Source: Arenicola marina (lineage: Eukaryota; Annelida; Polychaeta; Arenicolidae). Taken from it: 64,000 nt of DNA. The position numbers and the translations under genes are program-made. Positions 37,327-48,417 of this stretch are shown here, piece by piece. The notes below the pieces were generated by a model. It was not told the DNA's origin, searched no databases, and saw nothing but the letters and a program-made list of their open reading frames with translations. The stretch spans positions 23,182,254 to 23,246,253 of the forward strand of contig OZ025260.1 in the NCBI GenBank assembly GCA_964019135.1, read 5' to 3'. Every line of letters begins with the position of its first letter. Position 1 is the stretch's first letter.

Positions 37327-40300
37327 ATGTCGCGTCTATTTTACTTGTGTGTGCTGTCTACAATGTTGGTGCAGCTTGCTGCATCCATGTTTTGGAATGG
37401 GGATGATAATGCTGACCTGGGTATTCAGAATATACTTCGTGGCTTGCTGGCATCTGAAGCAGAAGATCTCAGCAACAAACGGGTAGGTGTGAATTATGGC
37501 GCGCCGTATATGAAACAAATTATGTTCATTCATAGCTGTAGTATGTTTATTGTCAAATCGACTATTCGGCCTCTAACATTGTCACGAACGCCAGAAACCT
37601 TCCCCTCGCCACTCATTGACTTTGTTGTATCTCTTCCCCAAAGTACAGATGTAGAAAATTACGTTTCTTTTGATTACTATAAGTTTTTTTTGAAGTTTAT
37701 AACCCAAGTAAGAGCCTGCAATATTAAAACACATATATTTATCTTCCCCATCGCCATTACTTAATTAGGTCATTCAGCCATTATATAGTTGGATACAGGT
37801 CACCAATAAAATTCAAACATTTTGTAGCGCATACTGCTGTCTATACTAATAAAACGAAGCTGTCCGTCTGTCTGTCTGTCTGTCCCACCTGTGCACCAAT
37901 AGACAAAGAAAAAATGTTGTATGAGAAACTTTAGATATAATAGCTTTCCTTAAATGTTTCATATTGTTTTAGCTTTAATGGCTTTAATTTAACCTGGCAG
38001 AAAATAGTTATAAACTGTTTTAGCATGATTTGACATTCCTATTTTATTGCCACTTCCTCTGCCGCTTACAAATGTTCCCGTATCTTTGTATGCACATTTT
38101 GACCGAGGGACGTTTTGACCGCCAGTGTGGTTGGGGGGGTAACGTTTTTGTTGGGCACAGTATGGGGGGTTTGGTGGTTAATGTTTAAGGGGGTGGAGTC
38201 ATGCCCAGGTGAAGAGGGATTGAAATAGCGGGTTGTTATCATTAATCAGCTGAACATGGCAGCTGGGGCGAGCAACGGGAAAGGGGCGTCACTGGGCGGC
38301 GGCGTCAGCCGCATCAGTTCAGCGACATCAGTTCCATGTCTTGTAATCAAATAAAATATTAATTGGGCGACCAACAGACAAATTGGTGAAAGCTACTTAG
38401 TTATTTGTCCTAACCGGACACCATAACGTTCGGGTTTCCACAAGTATTACTATAAAAAGTACGTGATGAAACATATGACTAGATTAGTGCGCTGCGAGCT
38501 TTTTAGGCTAGGCCGATAAATGCCGCCCTTTTTTTAAAGTTTATAACCCAAGTAAGAGCCTGCAATATTAAAACACATATATTTGTCTTCCCCACCGCCA
38601 TTACTTAATTAGGTCATTCAGCCATTATATAGTTGGATACAGGTCACCAAAAAAATTCAAACATTTTGTAGCGCATACTGCTGTCTATACTAATAAAACG
38701 AAGCTGTCCGTCTATCTGTCTGTCTGTCTGTCCCACCTGTGCACCAATAGGCAAAGAAAAAATGTTGTATGACATTCCTATTTTATTGTCACTTCCTCTG
38801 CCGCTTACAAATGTTCCCGTATCTTTGTATGCACATTTTGACCGAGGGACGTTTTGACCGCCAGTGTGGTTGGGGGGGTAAAGTTTGTGTTGGGCATAGT
38901 ATGGGGGGTTTGGTGGTCAATGTTTAAGGGGGTGGAGTCATGCCCAGGTGAAGAGGGATTGAAATAGCGGGTTGTTATCATTCATCAGCTGAACATGGCA
39001 GCTGGGGCGAGCAGCGGGAAAGGGGCGTCACTGGGCGGCGGCGTCAGCCACATCAGTTCAGCGACATCAGCTCCAGCGGCGGAAATACAGGGTTGGGCAT
39101 CCCGGGGTCCTGATGAGCTGGCTGCCTTCCTGGAGTAGAGAGACCGTGTCCCATTCTCCAGCTACATATGGGGCCTATACACAGTCAAATCATCCAGCGG
39201 TCAAAATGGACCGCGGTCAAAATGGACCGCGGTCAAAGTGAGCATACACCTCTGAAGATAATTATGAAGCAGGCACAGACTTTTTTAAATTATTTATTTC
39301 TTAAGCGTGTTTTGACGGCTACAGTTAGAACAAAATGACCATTAATAGGTTAGCCGCAGTAATTTGACATCTGTATTATATATATATTCAGTTTTTAAAA
39401 AAATATCCTGTATACACATACTTTAGCATGTTATATTTGGTCTTTGTTTGGTTTGTAATACATATTATTAAGCCCTTTACTTTTGGGACAGCATTGAGGT
39501 ATCCAAAACCTTAACTTGTATATCTAGGCACATCTAGTTTCTTTATGGAGCTTATCCACAAAACATCTGCTAACTGAAAAGTCATCATATCTGGACCCAT
39601 GCCTTGACAAATGGCATAACATATTTAAGAAGCTTCCAAATGAAATAATATATCAATGACTTATATTTGACTACCCTGCTGTATCACAAGCTATTTTAAT
39701 AAAGCAAATCACCGATAATTTTTCCATGTCTTATCTGCAGTAGTCTCGTCTCATACATCGGATGTAAGCTTGTGTTACTTGTCTCAGATACATCTGTTGA
39801 GAGTTTAGTCTGATTTCATCAGATACATTAGCTATAGGTTTTTTCGGCTTTCCTCCGATACGTCGTATGTAGGCTTATTCTCTTTTTGCCCCAGATACTT
39901 CTGCAGCGTTATTTTGCTTTCCTCAGATGCATCTGTTGTAGGCTTATTCTGTTTGCCCCAGATACTTCTGCTGGGTTATTTTGCTTTCCTCAGATACATC
40001 TGCTGTAGGCTTATTCTGTTTGCCCCAGATATTTATGAAGGATTATTTTGCTTTCCTCAGATACATCTGCTGTAGGCTTATTCTGTTTGCCCCAGATATT
40101 TATGAAGGATTATTTTGCTTTCCTCAGATACATCTGCTGTAGGCTTATTCTGTTTGCCCTAAATACTTCTGCAGCGTTATTTTGCTTTCCTTAGATACAT
40201 CTGTTGTATGCTTATTCTGTTTGCCCCAGATATTTATGAAGGATTATTTTGCTTTCCTCAGATACATCTGTTGTAGGCTTATTCTGTTTTTGCCTCAGAT

Positions 40301-43300
40301 ATATCTGCAGGCTTATTTTGCTTCCCTCAGATACATCTGTTGTTGGCTTATTCTGTTTGCTCCAGATATTTTTGCATGGTTATTTTGCTTTCCTTAGATA
40401 CGTCTGCTTTAGGCTTATTCTGTTTGCCCCAGATGCTTCTGCAGGGTTATTTTGCTTTTTTCAGATACACCTGTTGTAGGTTTTATATTATAAGTCTATA
40501 AAACATGTGTACATGTACATAGTTTTCATGGCATACACTTTATATTGTTAACATAGTCATAACCTTGTATACATTTCATATCTATAAACTGATTTTACTT
40601 TAAGATATAGATCTATAAGTTTCCTTTTTTGATCGCCTTTATTCAGGTTTGGGAAGTAAACGGTTTCTCCTGGAGCAATTGTGGCAAGCCTGATGATGTT
40701 ATTCAGCCGTCGATGCTAGACATCGGTCCTGATCCCATTAGGTTGCCGGGCAGTGTCAACATAACGGCCGCTGGAAACCTGTCCCAGACCCTGACGGGAC
40801 CTATTGAGGTGATATATCAAATATATAGTCACAGCAAAAAGAAATGCACTACTTTATTTTTGTCATATATTGTTATTAAGATTTTTGTCATATTGTTATT
40901 AAGATTTCTATAACCTCATGAAGTGAAGAAGGTTGTGGCGATAAAATACTGGAATGTCCTTTGGTCACACAGGATCTTAATCTGTTAAAGGAAGCCGCCA
41001 GTCTGGCTTCTGACGCTGCCTTGCCGATCGATTCATATGATACCCAAGTGTTCATCCTCCAAATTACACAAGTTTCCGTCCTGTCCGAAGCTTACTATAA
41101 AAACATTTAAATGTTACCGCCAGACATGATTTCACCGCTTAACCAGGCGGCAGCCCTTTTTCGAGGTGTGTCCGCGATTGACCAATCAGAAGGCGATACC
41201 CTAATTATATTCAAAGCGGAAATTAAAAGATAACTTTTGTCATTTTAGTGGTGCATTTCTTTTTTCCATGAGTATCTATTACTTGTCCAATACCCTCTTA
41301 TACTCACGTATACTATTATGACGGGGTGAAAATACGTAGAAATTAGAAATACAGTGAATAAGTTTTCGTTTATAAGCTGCTTATCTGCAGCCGTGTATAT
41401 TGTACAAAGACGAGGGGGTGGTGCTGGCTTGTTTAAACATGTCTGCCACAACCCAGTGGGCAGTGAAATGCGTGCTTGGGGAGCGGGGCAACTCCCCCCC
41501 GGACAATTCCCACCTAGGACAACCCCCCCCGGATAATTCCCCCCCCCCCGGTCATTTCTCCCCCGGACAATCCCCCCCCCACCCGACAATTTCCCCCTTG
41601 GACAACTTCCCGCCCCCCTCCCGACAATTCCCCCCATGAAACTCGCCCTCCGCAACCCCCCCCCCCCGACAATTCCCCTTCGAAGCAATTGCCCCCCGGA
41701 CGAGATAACGTTTAGGTTTTATTTAGTTTTAACTCCGATTTTAATACAGATTCAAACTATTGCACCATTAATCTTCCAACAGTATTATAACAACAATAAT
41801 AATGTGTTGTATACCTGGTAGCGGATTAGTCTTTGGCATGGTTCATTTCTTATGGATTACTTTGTTTTACTTCTTTGATTTTCCTAAATGAAATAATGCG
41901 GTGTGAACGTGATATAGCCATGTGCAAAGTTAGATAATTCTATCGATGGCGATGGAATGCGATGTTTGGCAGAAAAAAAATCTTATTACACATATGCGTG
42001 CTTCTTGAAGCTATTTTAGTCCAACTTGTTAATGAGGTCTACCAAAAATGAATATAAAAACAAAAATGACAGTTAAAGTGTTGTGGATTTATTGGCAATG
42101 AGTTGTCCGGGGGGTAGTTATCCACGGGGTAACTTTCCGGGGGCAGTTGTCGGGGGGGGGGGGCGATTGTCCGTGGGGGAGTCGTCCGGGGGAGACTTGT
42201 CCGGGGGGGGGGAATTGTCCAGGGGGGAGCTGTCCGGGGGGGACTTGTCCAAGGGGGGAATTGTCCTAGGGAAGACTTGTCGGGGGGGGGGGGGGTGCTT
42301 TGTCCCGGCGTGAATTGTCGGGGGGAGTTGTCCGAGAGGGACTTGTCTGGGGGGCAGTTGTCCGGGGGGGGAAATGTCCGCGGGGGAGTTGTCCTAGAAC
42401 CGCGTGCTTGTAACTACGTATATATGTATTGTATGTATGATGGTTGGCCGGGTGAACTGGCCACCACGGTAACGGGTCTATGCGCGTCTAGCTCCGCTTG
42501 CTGGCTAAAGATACAGCTTGCGGACTGACCCATGCCACACCCGGGGTCTACTGGATCTACCGGGATAAGACTCACTCACCGAGCACGGCCACCACATCGC
42601 ATTCCCCATGTGTCGATGAAGGAATAAATAGAAACTTCTGACAAAAGCCCTGCGTTAGCTGTTATGTATAACCGGATTCTCCACCAGTATATAACCGGCC
42701 CTGTTTATACATGTGGTCTTTTGATGTTTATAGCTCTCGCTGAAGATGCAGAAGAAAATCCTGTTCTGGATTCATGTGCCATGCATGCACGGCGTCGGGT
42801 CATGTGACTACAGCGACATCTGTGATAAGCTGAAGCCTATCAAATGTCCCCACGTCTTCCAGCATTACCACATACCCTGCCACTGTCCATTCGAAGCGGT
42901 AAGCGCCTTGTTTCTGATCATGAATTGTTGGTACGTGATATAAGCAAGGATATTGTATAATACACTGTCCTTGATATAACTCACAGTCACTTTATATTAT
43001 CCCCCATATAAACCCGATACCGTATTCATTTAAGCGTATTGTTATTTGCATCTGGAGGTAAGGCAGGTAAGCACTTATTACTCCCCTTGCCAGTCATGTT
43101 GAGAGTGCGAGGCGGTCTTTCACGTGGCCATGTTTTGTTCTGGTTTGCTAATGTTGAATTGCAGCAAATGGTCGCCAGTAATTCCTCTCGCTGGCTGACT
43201 GCCTCGTCACGGCGCCATGCTCATCATGCACATCCTTTGTCGTTTTGTTTCAGGGGAATTACACGCTTCCAATGAGCTCAGTGTTCGTCAACTTCAAGCC

Positions 43301-43397
43301 GAGTCACATCGAGAAGGGAAACTACCGTGTGACGGCTCACATCAAACAGTCAGGGCAGGAGCTGGGCTGTGTGCACTTCCAGTTCGCGGTCAAGTGA
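37327..43397 (+). CDS. GM2A: GM2 ganglioside activator-like secreted protein, copy 2
   Basis: Four phase-0 exons, 37327-37482, 40647-40808, 42734-42898 and 43254-43397, have the same lengths as in copy 1 (156, 162, 165 and 144 bp) and give 208 residues. Signal peptide, eight mature cysteines and both sequons are kept. By eye 30 residues differ from copy 1: 10 in exon 1, 4 in exon 2, 12 in exon 3 and 4 in exon 4. In exon 3, MQKKILFWIHVPCMHGVGSC replaces LEKKELFWFPVPCIDDVGSC, so charged and aromatic residues change around the first two disulphide cysteines, a region near the lipid-cavity loops in the vertebrate protein. No stop, frameshift or splice defect was found, so both copies look functional. 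The shared promoter-proximal flank is 127 bp; beyond it copy 2 has a transposon end, so its regulation may differ. Confidence 0.93.
37695..39074. repeat. 844-bp local tandem duplication in intron 1 of copy 2
   Basis: 37695-38335 and 38539-39074 are nearly identical (gtttataacccaagtaagag ... gcgtcagcc-catcagttcag). The second lacks about 108 bp present in the first (37922-38030). Both contain actaataaaacgaagctgtc plus ccgtctgtctg, a terminal-looking motif also seen once in copy 1 (about 23440). Part of a larger mobile element is likely. Confidence 0.88.
38995..39138 (+). other. 47-codon open frame of uncertain status
   Basis: ATG at 38995, stop TAG at 39136. It begins MAAGASSGKGASLGGG and ends DELAAFLE. 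The GC-rich, Ala/Gly/Ser start resembles a first exon. The upstream duplicate (about 38256) has a similar start but diverges after 26 codons. It could be a fragment of a mobile-element gene; there is no supporting homology that I know. Confidence 0.25.
39770..40490. repeat. ~39-bp minisatellite in intron 1, copy 2 version
   Basis: Same family as 29350-29760, longer here (about 720 bp). Units alternate tcagatacatctgctgtagg, ttattctgtttgccccagat and atttatgaaggattattttg. It ends about 155 bp before exon 2. Confidence 0.88.
41479..42401. mobile_element. Foldback-type element with 9-bp target duplication
   Basis: The direct repeat gcgtgcttg lies at 41470-41478 and 42402-42410. Inside, the left arm (to about 41700) is a run of C-rich units (cccccggacaattccc) and the right arm (from about 42100) is the same unit inverted (gggaattgtccgggggg). 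The first and last 33 bp align as imperfect terminal inverted repeats with shared caactcccc and cggaca cores. The middle 400 bp is unique A/T-rich sequence without a transposase. Long inverted arms made of short repeats and a 9-bp duplication are characteristic of foldback/Mutator-like elements. It is present only in GM2A copy 2, intron 2. Confidence 0.85.
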
Positions 43398-43445
43398 CGC
43401 TCGAGTGGGCGACAGTAAAGGTCAAGGCCAAAGCCAAACACAAGT

Positions 43446-44215
43446 GATGCAGGTTACGATTGATGCATTGGCTAAAACGCATATACTCAAGTGATACAGC
43501 TTACAAGTTATGCATCGGCCGAAACACATATATACTGAAGTGATACAGCTTACAAGTTATGCATAGGCCGAAACACGTATATACTCAAGTGATACAGATT
43601 ACAAGTTATGCATAGGCCGAAACACGTATATACTCAAGTGATACAGCTTACAAGTTATGCACAGGCCGAAACACATATATACTCAAGTGGTACAGCTTAC
43701 AAGTTATGCATAGGCCGAAACACGTATACATAGGTTACACATGTTACAATTTATGAATGGGTCAAAGCACATATATACGGATGTGATGCATGTTACAATT
43801 TATGCATAGGCCAAAATATATAGACAGAAGTTATACACGTTACAGTTAATGCATAAACCATATTTTTTTTTATACAGAAGTGATAAATGTTACAGTTATT
43901 GCATAGGCCATAAAAGCCAATTTACAGAAGTGATATATGCTACAGTTAATGCATACGTCATAAAAACAAAGTTAGAGAAGTGATACATGTTACGGTTAAT
44001 GCATAGGCCATAAAAACAAGTTTACAGAAGTGATACATGTTACAGTTAATGCATAGGCCATAAAAACAAATTTACAGAAGTGATAAATGTTACTGTTAAT
44101 GCATAGGCCATAAAAACAAATTTACAGAAGTGATACATGTTACATTTAATGCACAGGCCATAAAACAAACTTACATAAGTCATACATATGACTATGCATA
44201 GGCCAAAACTGGTGC
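43446..44215. repeat. ~48-bp minisatellite in the 3' flank of GM2A copy 2
   Basis: About fifteen units. The first six read gtgatacagcttacaagtta, tgcataggccgaaacac and gtatatactcaa; later ones switch to gtgatacatgttacagttaa, tgcataggccataaaaac and aaatttacagaa. Each has a ttatgcatagg or ttaatgcatagg core. It begins about 50 bp after the stop, so it may lie in the 3' UTR. Copy 1 has only two to three units. Confidence 0.88.
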
Positions 44216-45380
44216 ACAGAAGTTACACACCAACACAGTATCTCTACATTCAAAAAAACCTACCTACATACAAATCATACATGTACGTCATCAATTAGTT
44301 TATCAATTAATTAACCCGACAGTCCTACACTGAAACAACAATCATCTTACAATTAAAGCACATACAAAAATACGAATGTCAAAAGTGTTGCGCTTTAGAG
44401 CAGGCATTTTGGAGTACATTAGAACGTGCGGAATCTACGTGGGTATCGCCTTCGTTGTCAGACTCAAAATAGAAATTATCAATTCATTCCAATTTTTTCA
44501 CTTTGTCTATTGTTCTTAGAAGTTGCTAGTTTTTATACGTTTATACGATTGCTTCTTTTCCAGATATTACTTTTATTTGAAATACGGTAATCAACATATA
44601 CACGATGATGCTGGTCCTTTGCCTACTTATGATTAGTCTGTATGTTTAGCCACTTATGCAGGTTATGCCAACTTCTGAAGTGTCCCGATGCACAAGCCGC
44701 TTTAACCATACTGTAACACGCGCATCAATTGTATGTCTAAACATGTGACGCATCAATTGTATGTCTAAACATTTTCTTAGCTTGACAGCTGATCGAAAGT
44801 TAGAAGTAGCGTGTACTACATCACCGATTTGTGTGTAGTCTGTGATAAGCTAACTACTAACGTTGAATTTCTGTGAAAGTTTAGTGAAATAATACGGTCA
44901 CAAAAGATCACCAATTGAGTACTTGACATTGTTTTCCCGGGCAAACGCAGCTTGAATAACTTGAAGGGTAAACAAATTCGGTTCGTGGATGATCTACAGC
45001 AAGACCCGCGGTCCTACCAGAGTCGTTCCTACCCGTTGGAGTGACAATGCAACTGGAATATATACATGTAATTTCAGCTAAAATGAAAGCGATTGTTTTT
45101 AGCCAGCAGGAAATCGGCTCAGCCATTTTCATTGTGTGAATGTCAATAGATTGGTCCAGTTTTTGGAGTTAACTTGCCAGGAAGTTAAACCCTGGACGTA
45201 ATGGGTAACATCCGCTTTCCTATCTACCGGCAAGAAGCTTGACATTATGACTCCTCTTGTGAGAGTCGTTCGTTGGGAACATGATCGTTTCTCTGTTTTA
45301 CTTGTCGATATAAATCTAGGTAAAACGCCGAGCTGTCTTATATAATATATAGAGCTCCTTTCTCTTTAGTGTGAGCTTCA

Positions 45381-45438
45381 ACATGTGCCCCTCGGTGCAT
45401 ATATATATATATATATATATGCACCGAGGGGCACATGT
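45381..45438. repeat. Perfect 58-bp palindrome with (AT)11 centre
   Basis: Arms acatgtgcccctcggtgc (45381-45398) and gcaccgaggggcacatgt (45421-45438) are exact reverse complements around 22 bp of alternating AT. Cruciform- or hairpin-prone. It lies in an insertion specific to duplicon copy 2. Confidence 0.95.
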
Positions 45439-45440
45439 CT

Positions 45441-45591
45441 ACGAGTGTCTACGTGCTCCAAGTGTTTGGAATTACCGTGGATAGATATAGATATATATAT
45501 ATATATATATATATGTAAAGTCAGTCGGTAATTCCTAAGGTGCCACCAGGATGTGGTGCTGTTCAAACACTTGGAGCACGTAGACACTCGT
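45441..45591. repeat. Second, adjacent inverted repeat with 28-bp perfect arms
   Basis: Left arm 45441-45468 (acgagtgtctacgtgctcca then agtgtttg), right arm 45564-45591, exact reverse complement. An inner pair, gaattaccg / cggtaattc, and an (AT)n run near 45490 extend the stem. It begins 2 bp after the 58-bp palindrome. Confidence 0.93.
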
Positions 45592-45964
45592 AAACGGGAA
45601 GTCACACTCATAGCGTGTTGATCCATATATTTCGCTTTTTTCCGCTATGTAATATAGGTATAAGACGTCTTATGCAGCATACTCCAGCGCTATCCAGTGA
45701 TTCTTGTTTGTGCACTTTATACTTCCTTCTCCCTGATTTGAGGGTGTGGAGTGCCACAGTGCAGCGTTTTCATGCAAGTTAAATATCGTGTATTTGCAAG
45801 TCATTGAGTGGAAGTAAAGTACCAAATATCTCGTGGTTTCTCGGCGGAAAATATCATTCACCAACAACGTGGAACACGCCGAAATGTCGGTATCGATAAA
45901 AACGATAAAAACGTTTTTGTGTGTAACTTTCGCCCTTTTCATGAATACGTCCCTTGTCTTCTTG

Positions 45965-46345
45965 TGAGATGCTTTGAGAGGATCGCCTTTCTCTCCTTGT
46001 GTGAGATGTGTTGAGAGGATCTTCTTGTGTGAGATGTGTTGAGAGGATCTTCTTGTGTGAGATGTGTTGAGAGGATCATCTTGTGTGAGATGTGTTGAGA
46101 GGATCTTCTTGTGTGAGATGTGTTGAGAGGATCTTCTTGTGTGAGATGTGTTGAGAGGATCTTCTTGTGTGAGATGTGTTGAGAGGATCATCTTGTGTGA
46201 GATGTGTTGAGAGGATCTTTTTACTCATGTGTGAGATGTGATGAGATGATCTTCTTGTGTGAGATGTGATGAGAGAATCTTTTTACTCATGTGTGAGATG
46301 GTTGAGAGGATCTTCTTACTCATGTGTGAGATGTGATGAGAGGAT
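45965..46345. repeat. 28-bp minisatellite (copy 2 downstream)
   Basis: About thirteen units of the gtgagatgtgttgagaggat plus cttcttgt family, homologous to 33360-34605 but much shorter. The downstream sequence (46370-46913) continues to match copy 1 (34660-35230). Confidence 0.92.
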
Positions 46346-46913
46346 CTTCTTGTGTGAGACGTACTATACTGGTGTTACCACCGTCAAACAAGGGACCAAG
46401 TAGACGTAGATACCCGGTTAAAGGTTATTTGATCTGTATATAGTAGCCTAGCTTTCGCAATGCTAAGCGTAGGCAGTGACAAGAATAATTATAATAAAAT
46501 TACCAATAATTATCGCGCTGATAAGGCCATAAGACCTGTTGTAGAATCATCTGCCCTGATTTGGGCTGGATTCATCTGATTGATAAGCTCTTCTGACGAC
46601 TAGTTGAAAGGAAAGTAATAAAACATATTTTGTATTTCTATTTGTTCATGCAATAATAAATATATACAAGACTGCACTGAGTTTGTGTGTGACTCTGTCA
46701 ATGCTAAGCGCACACTCCCCAGATGTGGAGACAAGTGTTTAGTAGATAAGTGTTTTAGTACATATGAAGATTAAACTGGGACAAGAAATCTCCCAATCAG
46801 AAGGCTTCAAATGACCGTCTTTATAAACTTTTATAAACTTCATAATAAAATGTATTTATTCGCGCAGTCGTAGGCTAGGACGTTCCTGTTGCATGTACAA
46901 CTTCAAGGCCTTA

Positions 46914-48415
46914 AAGGGAAATGCCGGGCCCATATTATATACATTTCCAGTTAAACTATAGGGAATTAACTAAACATTACACAGAATATATAATTTTTTA
47001 ATCATACATTAGTGAAGGCACCAGCCTCAGTGCACTGATGATGACGTCACCGGCGATGAAGCGACCAGTAGGTTTAGACGACTACTACCACCGGAAGCTA
47101 CAATAATTGCTGGCGAATCGGACGAAGAAGTTGAAGTAAACACCGAATTTACACCAACTGATGATTTGGGTTGACAATGGTGGATTAGGCATTGTTTATA
47201 CAGGTCTTTGACGACGCATTGCGTGGTCAGTGAAGCCGTGTTTCATTAGAAGGGAGGGGGGTGGGGGTGGGGGTGGGGGTGGGAGTGGAGTCATGGGTCC
47301 GTCGTCATTGTTGGCAAGGTGCCCAATTGTGACTCGTAGAGTGGCGGGCCATGGTTCAGGAAGGGTGGGGGGTGGGGGGAGGCACACCATTTCTACAGTG
47401 GTGGGGGTGTGCCGCCCATGCCGTAGAACGAATTTGGAGAGCGAGAGTAAAGGGCCCGATGGTGTGGTCACTGAGAGATCATTTTTTGGTTAAAAATGAC
47501 TGACATTCATGACAAAATGCCCGGAGGATACTTATTTAAACACTTCCGATATCAATTAGACAAGAGCTGCAACTGTGCATTTCTGCTTCGGGGATTGAGA
47601 GAAAAACGGGGTCATTTGGGTGGCACATATGTATATACCTAACTATATATAGTTCCCACCCCCCCCCCCCCCTCCCCCGAGGAGCGGCAGTGCGTAACTT
47701 GATACAGCTGCTGTCTTAGAAACTCACTGTCACTGAATAGTGTATGGACAGGACTGCCGTACTACAGAACGGCCGTATGGGTTAGGGTGGGTGGAATGGC
47801 GGTCCATAGGGGTGGTAGGGAGGGGTGGGGGAGGAGTGGTGCGTGAAGCTAGCAGCCGGATCGACTCAAAGCAATTCTTCTCCAAGTGGTCGGAACATGC
47901 TTATGGATGTTTGGTGGGTTAAAAACTCACACGAGCAATCTTGCCGCAAAAGCTGCTGGTCGCCTAGTGGACAGCGATAATAAGATTTTTTGCTGTCCTT
48001 TTTTGCGCTTGAATTGTTACTGCCAACAGCTGAGCAGTATGTCATTTTGTTCTAAATGCATCGAGGTTTCAAGTTTATGAGTCAAATTCGCTCGTCCCTA
48101 TTCATGAGAGGTGTTAGGCCGACAGCTTGTTCCAAAGACGCACCGTTCGCATGTAGACAAAGTGTTGGTTCAGCGGAAGGTAGTCGTCAGTGACGTCAAC
48201 GCCTTGCGTGTGATTGGCTAACTCGGGTCACGTGTTCAGAACATGTCGACACCCACCTGATGGGCGAAAATCTGTATTTTATACTGTTGATGTGCGATTT
48301 TCTCCATAATGCTTTCCTTTGAAACAGAACGATTAACGGCAAATAGATTTTATACCAACAGAGTTTTATTTTTATATCACCTTGCAGCCCCCCGGTATTT
48401 TCTTTTAAAATGATC
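46914..48415. other. Sequence present in copy 2 only
   Basis: Copy 1 runs directly from cttcaaggcc into the gtcactc minisatellite; here 1.5 kb intervenes. It contains a gggtgggggtgggggtgggg run (about 47255-47286), a poly-C run at 47660 and further G-rich tracts near 47820. No gene or clear transposon ends were found. Confidence 0.55.
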
Positions 48416-48417
48416 GC

